Source of the DNA: Eleginops maclovinus
Taxonomy: Eukaryota; Chordata; Actinopteri; Perciformes; Eleginopidae
Length of the DNA stretch: 64,000 nucleotides
Assembly (NCBI RefSeq): GCF_036324505.1
Contig: NC_086369.1
Span: 15,780,281-15,844,280, forward strand
Reading direction: 5' to 3'
Position numbers and translations under genes: made by a program. A model generated the notes under the pieces. That model did not search any database. It was not told the origin of the DNA and saw only the letters and a program-made list of their open reading frames with translations. Below, piece by piece: positions 47,491 to 63,872 of this stretch (position 1 is its first letter; every line of letters starts with the position of its first letter).

Positions 47491-47965
47491 CCCATAACAA
47501 CTGCCATTAGCCTTAATACGCTCGTCTGAGTTTCAATTAAGGCGGAAAACAGCCCTGAAAAAAGATTCTGATTAGCATTTACCTAAGCAACAATCCTTCT
47601 GCTTTAGGAAATAAAGAAAGGCGGTATATTTAGAGGTGGATTCGTGCATTTACAGGACGCTGGATAAAGGCGACTAAAGAATGTCTGAGTTACCGTGCAT
47701 CCCCCTCAAAGCTGCAATGCCTCTTTAAAGATATTCCTCCAATCACTTCATTAATTCAAGCACGACAGTTAATTAGGCAATAGATTTTTTTATTAGAGAC
47801 GTTGGTGCTGCTGCAGCGTGATGCACAATATTCTGCTATCACTGGTGAATTTTAATAAGGCGCGATGCAGCTGTTTTTATACAACTGGCAAACTGTAAGC
47901 TATGCGATGTTTACATATACTTCATGAGGCGGATTAAATAAATCAGAGCTTTCCCAGTAAAATCA
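47491..47965. other. Candidate conserved non-coding element(s)
   Basis: About 470 bp of ordinary-complexity AT-rich sequence without simple repeats or open frames. It carries many TAAT/ATTA-core words (GATTAGCATT, TTAATTCAAG, TTAATTAGGC, TTTTAATAAGG, GATTAAATAAAT). The style resembles deeply conserved vertebrate enhancers, but conservation cannot be tested here. Confidence 0.25.
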
Positions 47966-48267
47966 GCTGGTGTCTTTGAAGCTCAAGGGTTAATACACCA
48001 ATAACATGCAAGTCATTGTGTGAGGCTTCAGCAGCAGGCTACAGTACAGGTACAGTAGTCTTTAATTATTCTGCTCTTTTCTCTACTCAGGCTATTTCTG
48101 TCTTTTGCTTATAAGGGTTTTAAGCATAAAGGCGAACTAAAAAAACACTTTGTGAGTCTAGTTTCATTTATTTTTTGGGTAGTTAATTATTTTATTTGAC
48201 CGGGACAATGCATAAAAATAACTATGCAAGAGCAGTCCTCGGCAGGCCCTGATTGAAGGCGGACACT
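47966..48267. other. Non-coding spacer
   Basis: No gene is visible. The words 'tttatttgaccgggacaatgcat' near 48191-48213 recall the A/T-rich 3' end of a fish retroposon, without a definable unit. Confidence 0.3.
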
Positions 48268-48380
48268 GGCTGCCTGTTTCCTCTGCTGATGTGTTTATGC
48301 TAAGCTAGGCTAACCACCTGTTTCCATCTAACTCTGAAAAGCAAAGTGTTTTTTCCCAGAACATCAGTATTTCCAACTCA
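48268..48380 (-). repeat. Fish interspersed repeat fragment, copy 1
   Basis: The words 'tatgctaagctaggctaaccacctgtttccatctaactctgaaaagcaaa' and 'acatcagtatttcc' fit the minus strand of the teleost repeat whose plus form appears at 39849-39910 and 58564-58640. A second, similar copy lies 220 bp downstream. Confidence 0.5.
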
Positions 48381-48597
48381 TCCCGGTTTGTTTCCTTTTG
48401 AATTACATTTCAGGAAAGAAAGGAAGCAGAACATTCATAAAGCGGGGAAATGATGTGTGGGTAACAAACAATGTGCGACACAATCAAAAGCAAAATGTGT
48501 TGCACTGACAATGTTCTCTTTCAGACGGATTATAAATAACTATCCAAGGTGTTAATTAGTGAAAATAATGGATGCTGCAAGGCAGATTAATGCAACC

Positions 48598-48715
48598 TCT
48601 GCCTCCAGCCTGTATGCTACGCTATGCTAACCACCTGTTTTCATCTCACTCAAAGTGAAAAGGTGTGTGAGTCCAGCTGCAGAATACTCCAGTCTGTTTC
48701 CTGTGACATTGGTGT
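48598..48715 (-). repeat. Fish interspersed repeat fragment, copy 2
   Basis: The segment 'tatgctacgctatgctaaccacctgttttcatctcactcaaagtg' closely parallels copy 1 at 48268-48380 in the same orientation. The preceding bases (about 48598-48611) also parallel its lead-in. Confidence 0.5.
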
Positions 48716-50084
48716 TCGCCTCTCTTAGCTGATGAATTAAACTTGAGAAGAGGAAGAGGTGTTTGTTACAAACAGCTCAGGGTCTCCCTCCCTGAGAGGA
48801 GGCCGGGCCACGGCACTCCTGCAGGCGTCTGGGCACCGGCTTAAAATACATTAACTTTCACATTAGTGCCTAACAAGGGAGAGCAGCAGTGGCTTCTGCC
48901 CCCTGCCAGTGTCTTTCATGTGCCCAATTACTGATAGATCCCCAAAACCATATTCACCTTTTCCCACCTTTAATTAGTTCTTTATCACAACTGCTTTCCC
49001 TGGATGTCGACTGCAGGCCCAATATAGTCCCGTCAGCATGCTGCGAGACGGCTGCATTAATCAGAAGCTCATATCCCTGAAGATTCATGAGCATTTATGA
49101 TCTGTCGCTCGCTGGATTACAGGGTTTCTGTTGTAGTGGGTTATCTACACTCAGCATCACAGGGAGGGAAGAGTTTAGGAATAAAAACTCAGATAATAAA
49201 ACACAGAGCAGACGAGACGAGGGGTTTTATTTTGCAGTTGTCTGTGCACGATCTGAGATGTTCGATTGACTAAATATTTACAGGAGAAGATATAAAACCC
49301 CTTTTGAATAGTTTACAGCGACGTCTCTGCAGAGCACGTTTATTAGCGCGGATACTGTCAGCAGATATGGATTCAAAGGGCGGGGGGGCCTCAACATGTG
49401 AAAGGGCTGACATGTTTTTAATTCTACATTACCGTCTTCCCGCTGGAGCTCGCCATTACACATTCATTATATTGATCGTGCAGCGGCACGCTGTCTCGTA
49501 GGAAAACGAGGTTTCTCTCCTTTTTGTCTGTCAGCTAATTATTGAAAACAAGATTTGCTTCTGATTAAGGGAGCAGATCGTTGCAGACACATTGACATGC
49601 ACAAAACACCTGAGGGGGGGTGGGAGGATATGGTTGGGACAAGGTCTTTCCTCCTTAAGCCTATTAAAGAAACAGATGCCAGATTTTACAAGGTTTGCTT
49701 TAACAGGATGGATTAAATGGCACCATATGTCTGGATTACTTCTCTCCCGATTTATTTTTATGTAGCGTAATGGCTGTGTTCGCATTTCTACTTCCAACCC
49801 ACTGACAAAGAGGTTATTTCTGTGCTTTTTGGGGCTTATTTACCTTTGATGTTCAGTGCAAACCTGACTGGAAACACATGTTAACCAGGCGAAGTTTTTG
49901 AGGGGTTGTTCTTTTATCAAACTCACCTTCATTCCTTTGAGATGTCCACATTTAAATGTCAATCCTCTCCATCAACTCCCCTAACCTGAGATAAACTGGT
50001 GACCTTTTCCAGAGCCTACCTAATAATAAGAGGAGGGGTTAAGGAAACAAGAGAGGAAGAAGATCCAACTGGAGATATGAAGCC
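48716..50084. other. Non-coding stretch
   Basis: No supportable gene. Mixed composition with G-runs near 49382-49388 and 49612-49620. Confidence 0.45.
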
Positions 50085-50170
50085 AATGGTTGAATCCAAT
50101 TGCATAGAAGTCTATGAGAAAATGACTCTACTTCTCACTTGATTTTTTACCTCAGAATTGTGTTACAACC
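50085..50170 (+). repeat. Fish interspersed repeat fragment (same family as 4530-4790)
   Basis: It carries 'tagaagtctatgagaaaatgactctacttctcacttgattttttacctca', which parallels 'tagaagtctacgagaatattccctactcgtgagttgattacttacct' at 4580-4626. Confidence 0.6.
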
Positions 50171-52440
50171 CCTCCGCTCCACTAGGGGTCTCTACCTGTG
50201 TTTTCTGCTTGCTGGCTCTTTTGTATGTCATGTGATCCATGTCATCAGTGTGATGAGCCACACCTGGGTGGGTTGGATAAGAAGCGTAACACCATCCCAA
50301 ACTAGGCTCTCACTTTCCATTTGAACACACCCTTCCTGTTGTGTGTTTACAGGTCAACAAAGGGAATGTAACATGATAATAGCCCAAAAGGTCTTCGGTT
50401 GTCTTTGCACCGCCCTCTCCTGTCTTTTGTTTATTGCAAAACAAAAGCTGTTGATGTCCAAAATGCCAAATGTGAGGCTCTAAAGTCAAAGTGATTACTC
50501 CCCTTCACCAGCCCTCCTTCAGAAAAAGATGGATTAAAGATATTTTGACATCAGAGGTCAAGGATGTTTAAGGTTCATACCCAGGAAACAGATGCTGGAT
50601 GAGGAACATTAGCTCTGCACGACGTGTCTGTGAAGTCTTATGGATGCCTATAGCCGTGTGTAACATCGTCTAAAGGTCCCTCGTCTCGTATGAGGCTGTA
50701 TGATAAATCAGTAATGGAGGGATTTGATGCCGGTTTGCCCTGCAGAGCTCGTCTTCCCCTTTGACCCGACGCCATAAACGGCCCCCGTCCCAGGAGGAAG
50801 AAAGTAATTGCTCATTTTGTAGATACAACACCTTGTGACCAAGTCTCTACTTAATTATTTACATGTCTTCCTGGTGGGCCTCTGCTATGAATCGCACGGC
50901 GACATTGAAATAGGGCAGAGAAACAAGCCCCCCTTGAGATGCCTTTGAAAACGCACTGAATTGTTTTTCTTAAGACAATAAGAGTGAGTGTCTGACTTGA
51001 ATGCATATTATTCTTGCATGTTGTGGCAGGGGGTGATCTGCTGTGATGTAGAGGGGGTGTGTGCTGTAGCTGCAGGTGTAATGCCAGAATGCACAATGTG
51101 GAGCGATGGAGTAATTGATCTGCGTTGCTGTCTGTTCTCGGTTTCACTGCGATATCTCTGCATCATGTGCAAGCCTCTGATCAACATGCTGAATCATTAC
51201 AGGTGATTCTCCAGCCGAGTCATAAATCACATTAAGATGGAAGATGTTCTTTTGTCTCACACATCTTTAAATTTCACTGCTCGCTCGTTGTCATTGCTCC
51301 CTCATTGTTATTCAAGTGCATCCTTTTAAAAGGAAAAAGTGGAAAAACATCGGCAGCCGAAGACGGGCTCGACACTCACCGCACATAACTTATTTTGGAA
51401 GCGGAAAAAATAGATTCTGGTTACAATAGAGTTGCAGACATCCCCACCCCAAAAGAGAAAATCAATAAAACTGGTCATAAATTGTGTAGGCGGGCTTTGT
51501 CTCTGTGTGCACGGGTGAGGCTTCAGCAGAGCAACTCTTAGACGGCTCTGTGGGAAAATGAATAATGCATTTTTCATTTACATTCGCCCTCATCCCACAG
51601 CATGTTAGGGGCATCAAGAGGTGGTGGGATGTACAAAACACAGTGGTGAGGAATGGGATGATTCGAGAAGGACTGCACATCTGTTCTTCGTATCAGGCCG
51701 TTCACTTCTGCTCGCACTAATTCAATCTGTGTGAAGGTGGGGATGATTTCAAATATAGGCAAATGTTCTCATGCGTAGCCATTCAGGCAGCTAACGAGGG
51801 AGGCGGCGGAGAGAGGAGGTGAGTGAGAGACAATCCTCTCAGTGTTTATCAAAGTGGTCTAATCAGGTCAGTTACTCATCTCTGACGTCAGCTAATCTCA
51901 CACTTGTGCGTCCCTACCGCAGACTGATGACACTTTATGAGCCATTCCTCACTGATAATACTCACCCAGGTGCATTGTTAAACGCATTATGTCATCCGGT
52001 AATATTAAATCACATACGGCTCCATCATAAACTAAGTTTGTACCGTAACGTCAGGGGAGATGCAACTCAGAGACAAAGTGTGAATGTGTGTGTGCATGAA
52101 TGCGATGGGACAGATAAGGAAGCCGAGGCTAAGCCAGATGTTGTATTCCTGGGTGTGTGTTTGACGCTGGGCTACGTTCTCCACTGGTTGCTGAGCTAAG
52201 CTGTTTGAGCAAAGCATCGTGGGAACAGTCTCATGAAATCAGGTGGAGCATAAAGGGAGGGAAAGCTGAACCCGGAATTTGCAGGGTGAGGTTTGGGTTG
52301 TGTGACAGTCACTCCATTTGAGAAATGGAATAAAATAAAATAGTCTAAAAAGTGAATATAAATATAAGGTGTTGAAATAAAAATGTGCACATTGTTCTAC
52401 AATATTAAAATATATAGGGAATGAGAAAAAGTCATGCATT
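50171..52440. other. Non-coding stretch
   Basis: No gene is recognisable. Frames such as 51819-52199 plus (126 residues) show no domain. Short AT-rich regulatory-looking words occur at about 51180-51330. Confidence 0.4.
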
Positions 52441-52830
52441 TTGCAAAGCATTAAAGGGGATCGGGTCTATTTCAGAAATAAATACAATAAAAGATAAATA
52501 CAATAATAATTATAAGAACAAAAAAAGAAACATTAAAATATACAATACAAAGATGAAATAATAATACACACATCTGGAAGTAAAATGCCCAATAAGCAGA
52601 TTAAATTAAATGAGAAATATATATAATAAAGGTATACAGATTTGCCTTAAAGGGGAGACACTAAGAACGGTGAGGTATGAGAAAAAGATATATTCATGAC
52701 ACTGCCAGTAAATAAGATAAACAAGGAACCCAGAAATATGACAAGGTATATGTAATGTTTCAATATGCAAATGAGGCATTGTCTGATAGAAAGTCAGTAA
52801 AATAGAGCAAATTCATGCACAATGTGGATG
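52441..52830. repeat. A-rich low-complexity stretch
   Basis: About 390 bp strongly enriched in A on the plus strand, with many AATA, AAAT and ATAAA words and hardly any C-rich sequence. It could be the decayed tail of a retroposon or simple AT-rich drift. No frame is open. Confidence 0.55.
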
Positions 52831-55554
52831 CTTTCTTTCCTCTAGTCTTCAAGAACACAATACAACTCTCTTAAAACACAGTGCATGAAAAGATGTTGTG
52901 TCTCGCCTTAAAAACTTTTGGTCTGGAACAAAACCGCCTTGAATAATTTTGTGCATAAAGGCTTCATTTTCTGGCGAAATTAAGACAGTATGTTTTTCCC
53001 CCTCCTTCACCTTTTTTTTGTGCAGCCTTGGCAGAATTCTTCCAAACTGAATTATGTAGCAATTTGCTTCGTCTTTGATGTGATAAATTTGAAGCCCTGC
53101 TAAAATGCATACAGACTGGAGGGGTCTGTGAAGCAACCATCAACGTTCCTCCTGCAAACAGAAAGAGGAGGCTGGAGCTGGTGGGCTTTTTCTGCATAAA
53201 AGTGCTTCGTTCAGAGTCCGGGGGCTTCCTGGTCGGGGCCGATTATACCTCTGTGGCTGCAAAAATGATGACTGTTCAGGAGCGGAGAGAAGGATGCTGA
53301 CTGGTAGTTACCTCCGGAAAAAGGACAGTGAAGTGAAGCTGCCGTGAAGGGAGGGTCAGATTCATTATAATGAGGCTGAAATTAAGCACATTTATCTGGG
53401 GTGATGCTTCCTCTGTGTGCTCAGACACGGCACTACAAATCTGATTTGAAAAGATTGCACCGGGGGAGGTCTGTTGTTGCTCTTCATTGGGTCTGAAAGA
53501 GAAATGTATGAGGCTTTTTTAGGATCAATAGCATTGCTCCATTGGTGAGTTCCTTGGTATGGGTGACACGGCTTCAAAGTTATTTGGAATTAAATTAGAG
53601 GGGCTGGGGAGGGGGGCGAAGATGATGAAGAGTATCAATCATTCTGTCTCTCGTGTGAAGTTATTTGTGGCTCGACAGAATCGGCAATAATGAAAGTTCA
53701 CTTGTTCACCACTGAGGGATTGTGGCTTACATTTAGGTCCCCCATGACAGCAGACCTGGAACAAAGGGAGCCGAGGAGGCCATGTCCACACACCGGGAGT
53801 GATTCTTCTCCAGTGTTTATTATGACACACGCCCGGGGGCTTTCACACCGCCAGTCCAAACACAGATTGCTATGTCTGCTCGGTTTTATCGCCCCTATTA
53901 ACAGAATCATAGCTGCTGTTATGAGTTTTTACTGACGTGTGACACTGTACCTACTGTATCACTTTGTCCATGATTGCTTTCACCATCCAAACACTAAAAT
54001 AAAAAGCACAATTACCTTTTCCTCTCCCTCCCCTCCTCCACTGCCCCTCCGTTCTGCAGGAGAGTGATCGCCCCGTCCCTGCAGAAGAGATTTGATAACA
54101 TTACAGTGGAGCGGCCCTCTCTGCTGTCTCGGCATTAGAGAGCGCTGGCGACGGAGAATAGTTTAAGTGAGATTGATTGAAGCCAGCTGCTCTAGATTCC
54201 TAGTGTGTCGGAGTCATTTATGCAGGGATTGGCTCATAACCTGTCAATCAGATGGATGGATGGGCAGGGGGGTGCAGTAGAGGGTGGGACTGGGAGAGAG
54301 GGAGAAGTCGACTGAGACGCTGCTGCAGAGTCTGTGGCTATAACCAGTCTGTCAACAACACTGAAGAGTACATGTGACCTGGCTCATTTTGGGCACTTGC
54401 AATGCGTTTAAATCAGTCTGGACGACACTAGAGATGTTTGAATGCAACTCAGCATCTATGTCCAGTCCATATAAATTACATTTTCAAAATAAAACACACC
54501 AGAGAAATGGGGAAGTGTAGCTTCTCCTAGTAGCAGTAAAGGGCTGGTGCTCCTGTGGAATGATGGCCTATGTTGCACATAAACACAAGCAGGAAGAAGA
54601 ACGCAGGAAGAAGTCTTTACTCTTCTTCTTCTCTACATGTACAAAAGAACACGGCCTTCAGATATTTCACAGTAAACTAAAAGGATCAGGTGAACAAAAG
54701 ACAAATAAATCTATCAAACACATGCAAGACTTTCACAAGGACTCACATTAAATGGACATACCTCTGGAAGCAGCGGATCTTCCAAAACAATGTTTTCATT
54801 GTAAGGGGAGAATGAAATGCCGTCTTTAAAAAAGCTTCAACCAACCAAATCTTTTGACCAACTTTAGTCCCGATCATCTTTAAATGTGTTTAAGTCCAGT
54901 ATTTACGTCTCTAAGTAATATTTTGTGTACTGAAGTAAAGCTAAACCAGCCAAATACCATATTTGACCAACTAATAGAGTACGTTTGTTTCCCAGACAGG
55001 TAACCAAGTGCTTGAGTTGCAATAACTAGTTAAGACCTCACAGAACCGTCAAGGAGTGGAAGATCATGAGACTTGAACCTGGCTTATCAAACGAGAGGAG
55101 ACATCCAGCAATGTGAATATGTATCGGGTATAATTTAGCAACACGGTTTATATCCACAGCATCACTGCAGATATTATACTGTAATTGCAGAGCGCCTGGC
55201 ACTCCTTCACAGGTAACTCTCTTTACATAAGAGGTTACCATCATGACACCGTGCTTCCTCTGAACCGAGCATTAGCATACTGATGGAACGCCGCTACTGA
55301 CATGCTAACATCTCTATCATAACAAGCTTTATTTGAATATCAAGAGAATTATCCAACACCCTTTTGTTTAATGTTTTCCTCTTGCATTCCAATCAGAACA
55401 CCTAAAGTGAAGAGCATTAACATTTTTCTGCTGTGGAAATCACTGAGAATACTGATACGGTTAGCACAAAGACTAATTATCTGTAAAAAAAACAAACAGT
55501 TGTGACATCATTATGTAACACTCACACTCCTATCGGCTGGTGCTCCAACACACT
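52831..55554. other. Non-coding stretch
   Basis: Several 60-95 residue frames on both strands have no recognised motif. I see no microsatellite of note and no RNA gene. Confidence 0.45.
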
Positions 55555-55672
55555 GTACGTGATAGGCTAAGGGGCGGGACATCTCTAAGCGGTTAACCAA
55601 GAGACAGCCAGCTAACGAAGCAGAGCAGACTGGCTCTGGTTTCAGACAGAGGGTGAAAAGAAAGCGTAAAAA
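55555..55672 (+). repeat. Fish interspersed repeat fragment ('ggggcgggacatctctaagcggtt' type)
   Basis: The segment 'gataggctaaggggcgggac', 'tctctaagcggttaacca', 'gccagctaacgaagcagagc' and 'ctggctctggtttcagacag' agrees closely with a repeat I remember as frequent in percomorph genomes. Both boundaries are approximate. Confidence 0.55.
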
Positions 55673-56329
55673 TGTTCAACTTCAAATGGTGGTGCAGAAA
55701 CATGTCTGTCTGATTATTCAGAAGCAGAAACCTTTTTTTGTGTTGACTCTCCAGCAGATTGTGTAATGTGTGTGTGCTGATGAAGTATTCCGGTGTCAGA
55801 TCCCTGTTGCAGCCTGGCTGAGGCTGTGCACAGAATAAGTGTGTGTGAGTGTGAGCTGATAAATGAGGTGTCTGAGTGTCCGGGCCTCCGTGTTATCTCG
55901 CTGCTGCTCCGCACAGCCGACTGCTGTGTGTGGGCGGAGGAGGCAGGTGACAAGGAGAGAGGGAGGGAGGTAAGGGAAGGAAGAAGGGAAGCGACAGAAT
56001 GACATGCAGAGGGAGGAGAAGACAAGAGCATAATGGGGGGGTAGAGGTGGAGGCCTATGGGTGATGTGTGATTTCAGTGAGGAGGATATTGGGTCTGAGG
56101 AAGTGCCACCCCCCCCCCTGTCAGTGGAGACACAGCTGGGTGTGATTTAATTAGGTGAACTCTGCTCCTCACCTCAGGGAAGTGAAAGTATGTGAGCATC
56201 GTGACGTGCACAGGTCTGGTTTTAGTTTGGCTGCAGAGACAAAGGTATGGATGGATGTGAAATACAAAACAGTAAAATAAATATACCTTGCAGACACGTC
56301 CACGGTGTTAAATTGAAGCTCTCTCCCTT
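55673..56329. other. Non-coding stretch with purine-rich tract
   Basis: A G/A-rich tract occupies about 55933-56050, and a 9-C run lies near 56110-56118. Three overlapping frames here reflect that composition. Confidence 0.45.
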
Positions 56330-56725
56330 CCAACATCATTTTTTCTCCATTTTGCAGGATTTTAATAAATCAGTGCACTCTCATTGGGTATGAAAATATT
56401 CTGGCAGATTCGCAGCATCTTGTGCGTTAGTGTGTGGCTGTCAAACTGATTATAATTCATGAGCAACAAGATGTGCAACACTTTGCCTACCCCTTACTTA
56501 TCACACAACAGCATAATAAGAGGAATGAAATGTGCAGCTTTCTTGTGAATGAGCATCTGGGTTCAATTATTTGAATGTGTGACAGCGGGTGTCAATCATT
56601 TAGTAAATCTGCCTCATGGAACGTAATGTTTTCAATGCATCGTCTTTTAATAATCTAATTATAATATCATTTATAGCATGTTCTGGGGAAATGTTCAATC
56701 AAACAGGGGTGAAATGTTTACTTTT
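56330..56725. other. Candidate conserved non-coding element(s)
   Basis: About 400 bp of mixed AT-rich sequence with no open frame and no simple repeats. It is dense in words such as TTATAATTCATGA, CAATTATTTGAA, TCAATCATTTAGTAAAT and AATAATCTAATTATAAT. The composition suggests an enhancer-like element. Confidence 0.25.
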
Positions 56726-56947
56726 CTACTGAATTAAGGGAAGATTTACAGCCACAAATTGGGAAAGTTAGTCAAATAAACACTTTTCATTTTGAAAGAT
56801 GTCTTTCAAATACACTACCAACTAAGATGTATCACCGTAAAGCCTTCCAAGTTGATTTACTACATTAAGACCATTGTTTGTTGTACAGCAATATGCATTA
56901 CATGTGATGTTTGATTATGTTAATGAGACATTATCAAACATTTGGTG

Positions 56948-57222
56948 TACTTTGATTCTGCACCCCAAACCTCAGTTTCTTGTCAATTCTCAAAAAGTAA
57001 AGCCACAAAACAAGGATGCCCTTTATCTCCTTTATTATCTGCACTCGTAATGGAGCCTTTAGCAATGTAGTTACCGGGATCCAAACCAAAGAAAAACACA
57101 TACAAATCTCCCTGTATGCCGACGATGTCTTCCTGTTTCCGGGTAATCCTGAGTCCTCAGTTCCAGCTATTACTGAGATAATTAATGAGTATTTTCTGGA
57201 TATACGGTCATTTATGAAATGA
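56948..57222 (+). pseudogene. LINE (L1-like) reverse-transcriptase relic, frameshifted
   Basis: Two adjacent plus-strand frames together cover part of a LINE reverse-transcriptase domain. The first (from 56948 to a TAG at 57068-57070) ends in a form of the QGCPLSPLL motif (57011-57037), which in L1-type enzymes lies upstream of the active site. The second (open 57016-57222) holds the active-site box 'YADDVFLF' from 57115, followed by an L1-like 'NPESSVPAI' stretch. A frameshift and deletion of the residues between the two motifs show the copy is dead. Upstream and downstream parts (endonuclease, 3' end) are not seen, so it is a 5'- and 3'-truncated fragment. Confidence 0.8.
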
Positions 57223-58563
<1,341 letters not shown>

Positions 58564-58640
58564 GTTTTAAAGCTATAGTCCCACATTTTGGCAAGAATTA
58601 AGAAGATTGATACCACGATTACTCATGCTGGATGAACACT
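58564..58640 (+). repeat. Fish interspersed repeat fragment
   Basis: The words 'ttaaagctatagtcccacattttggcaag' and 'aagaagattgataccac' belong, by memory, to the same teleost repeat family as 39849-39910, but to its opposite part. Confidence 0.5.
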
Positions 58641-58827
58641 TAGATCCTACACTTACGTCAAATTAAATATACCACAGTCTAAAATACTTCATTTCTTAGT
58701 AATCTCAGTCAATAGAGAGGTCAGGAGGAGCAGCCTCTGCTCAATGTGCAATAGTAGTGTGTTTATTTAACAACACTGGTTTACTCTTCCATGGTCATAT
58801 TCAACAATAGTTGCCTTCATCTCTCAG

Positions 58828-62680
<3,853 letters not shown>

Positions 62681-62775
62681 TCTAATCCAATCAGATGTAC
62701 GTGACACCCTTTGCTCAGGACTCAAGAGAGGTGGAGAGCTGCATGCTTTTATCATTGCACTCTTCATTTCAGCAG
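62681..62775 (+). other. Candidate first exon / promoter-proximal sequence
   Basis: The segment contains an inverted CCAAT-type word (CCAATCAG near 62687) and ends in a good splice donor, CAG|GTAAAGT, with GT at 62776-62777. It would join the acceptor at 63232-63234. The transcription start is not determinable, and I see no clear TATA box. Confidence 0.25.
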
Positions 62776-63234
62776 GTAAAGTCTGATGATGCTCTTTAAC
62801 TATTTTATGTTCCTCTCTTAGCTTTTCTGATGGAGGATGATTTTGATATTTCTATACTATCCACTAAGTATGGCGGAAAAAGGGCTATACTAACTTCCAT
62901 CCACTTTATTTAGTTATTTTGTTTCCTGGTTTATTTTCATCCTAAACAACTAAATAAACATTTCCTTATCCAAAAGATGTTTGTTTTAAAATGACAGCTG
63001 CATTCTGCGAGGAGCTCTGAACCCTCACATTTCTACATAATACAGTTGTTTGTCCTATCTCTAAAGTTGAGTTAGTCATAGCAATAGCTCTTGCTAACAT
63101 CCATTGCACAAACATCCAAGATTTTAAAATAAGGTCTTAACTATGTCATTTGCAACAAACATTTAATCAAGCAACATTTTATAAAAGCTTGTCATTTCAA
63201 TGTTTCTAATGTAGTCATGTGCTCTGTTTTGCAG

Positions 63235-63594
63235 GAAGAAAACCACCTTCTCTCGAGCATGGTGAATGTGGAAAGAGAAATGTCCATGGGACGGAGGATA
63301 AAGCGTCTCCTGCAGTGCTGCCCCCGTGCTGCTGAAGGGTCCCTGAGCAGGACTTTGAATCTCCACCAGCTCCACGGTCAGCGCTGTGTTTCTGACCCTG
63401 CTGTGAGGAGGAGGGCAACCAAGAGGAGAGGCTCCCTCTGAAAGGAGAGGGGGGGGGCTCTCACCAGTGCTGAATGAACGGTGGTGGTGTGATCAATATT
63501 TCACACTGCTGCTGCTTTCTTCTGAAGCTGGAAAACAAAGTCTGTGTGTCACACCGAGACAAAACAACGAGGATATAAACCAGAACACACTGAG
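63235..63594 (+). other. Candidate exon with 60-codon open frame
   Basis: An acceptor (CTCTGTTTTGCAG) precedes 63235, and a strong donor (CTGAG|GTAAGG) follows 63594. Inside, an ATG at 63259 with A at -3 and G at +4 opens a 60-codon frame ending at TGA 63439-63441. The predicted peptide is basic, with a Cys pair in 'RLLQCCPRAAEG' and a Lys/Arg-rich end. The frame also runs open upstream from the acceptor (EENHLLSS before the Met). I do not recognise the product. A stop 150 bp before the next donor would favour a short ORF in a non-coding or NMD-sensitive transcript, or a misplaced exon boundary. Confidence 0.3.
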
Positions 63595-63694
63595 GTAAGG
63601 AAGCATCTGAGGAGGGTAATATTTTGAGTTGAATTATTTATCTAATATCAATCAATATCTGTGCAGGTTTTGACCTGACTTCACTCTGTTTCAG

Positions 63695-63872
63695 GAAGGT
63701 GTGTGCTGCAGATAACACCGGCTACTTCTCTTCAGTGGTGGTTAAAGTGTTGGACAGTTGGCTCAATTATTTGTTGGCCAGCAGGATTACAGCCAAAAGG
63801 TACATTTTTCTGAAGCTTGTTGGAAGACATGAAGAAGAACCTGCTGAACTCGCCATGGCTAACACAGAATTG
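63695..63872 (+). other. Candidate downstream exon
   Basis: An acceptor (TCACTCTGTTTCAG) ends at 63694. Possible donors are AAAAG|GTACAT after 63799 and AATTG|GTAAAG after 63872. One frame is open through the segment (VVKVLDSWLNYLLASRITAK in part), but the upstream candidate exon already contains a stop, so continuity of translation cannot be shown. The text after 63872 ('aatgtaagtctatgcaaat') resembles repeat sequence. Confidence 0.2.

Noticed and set aside
55070..55095. tRNA-like word ('gacttgaacctgg')
   Set aside because: No cloverleaf can be formed around it and no A-box-type sequence lies at the right distance.
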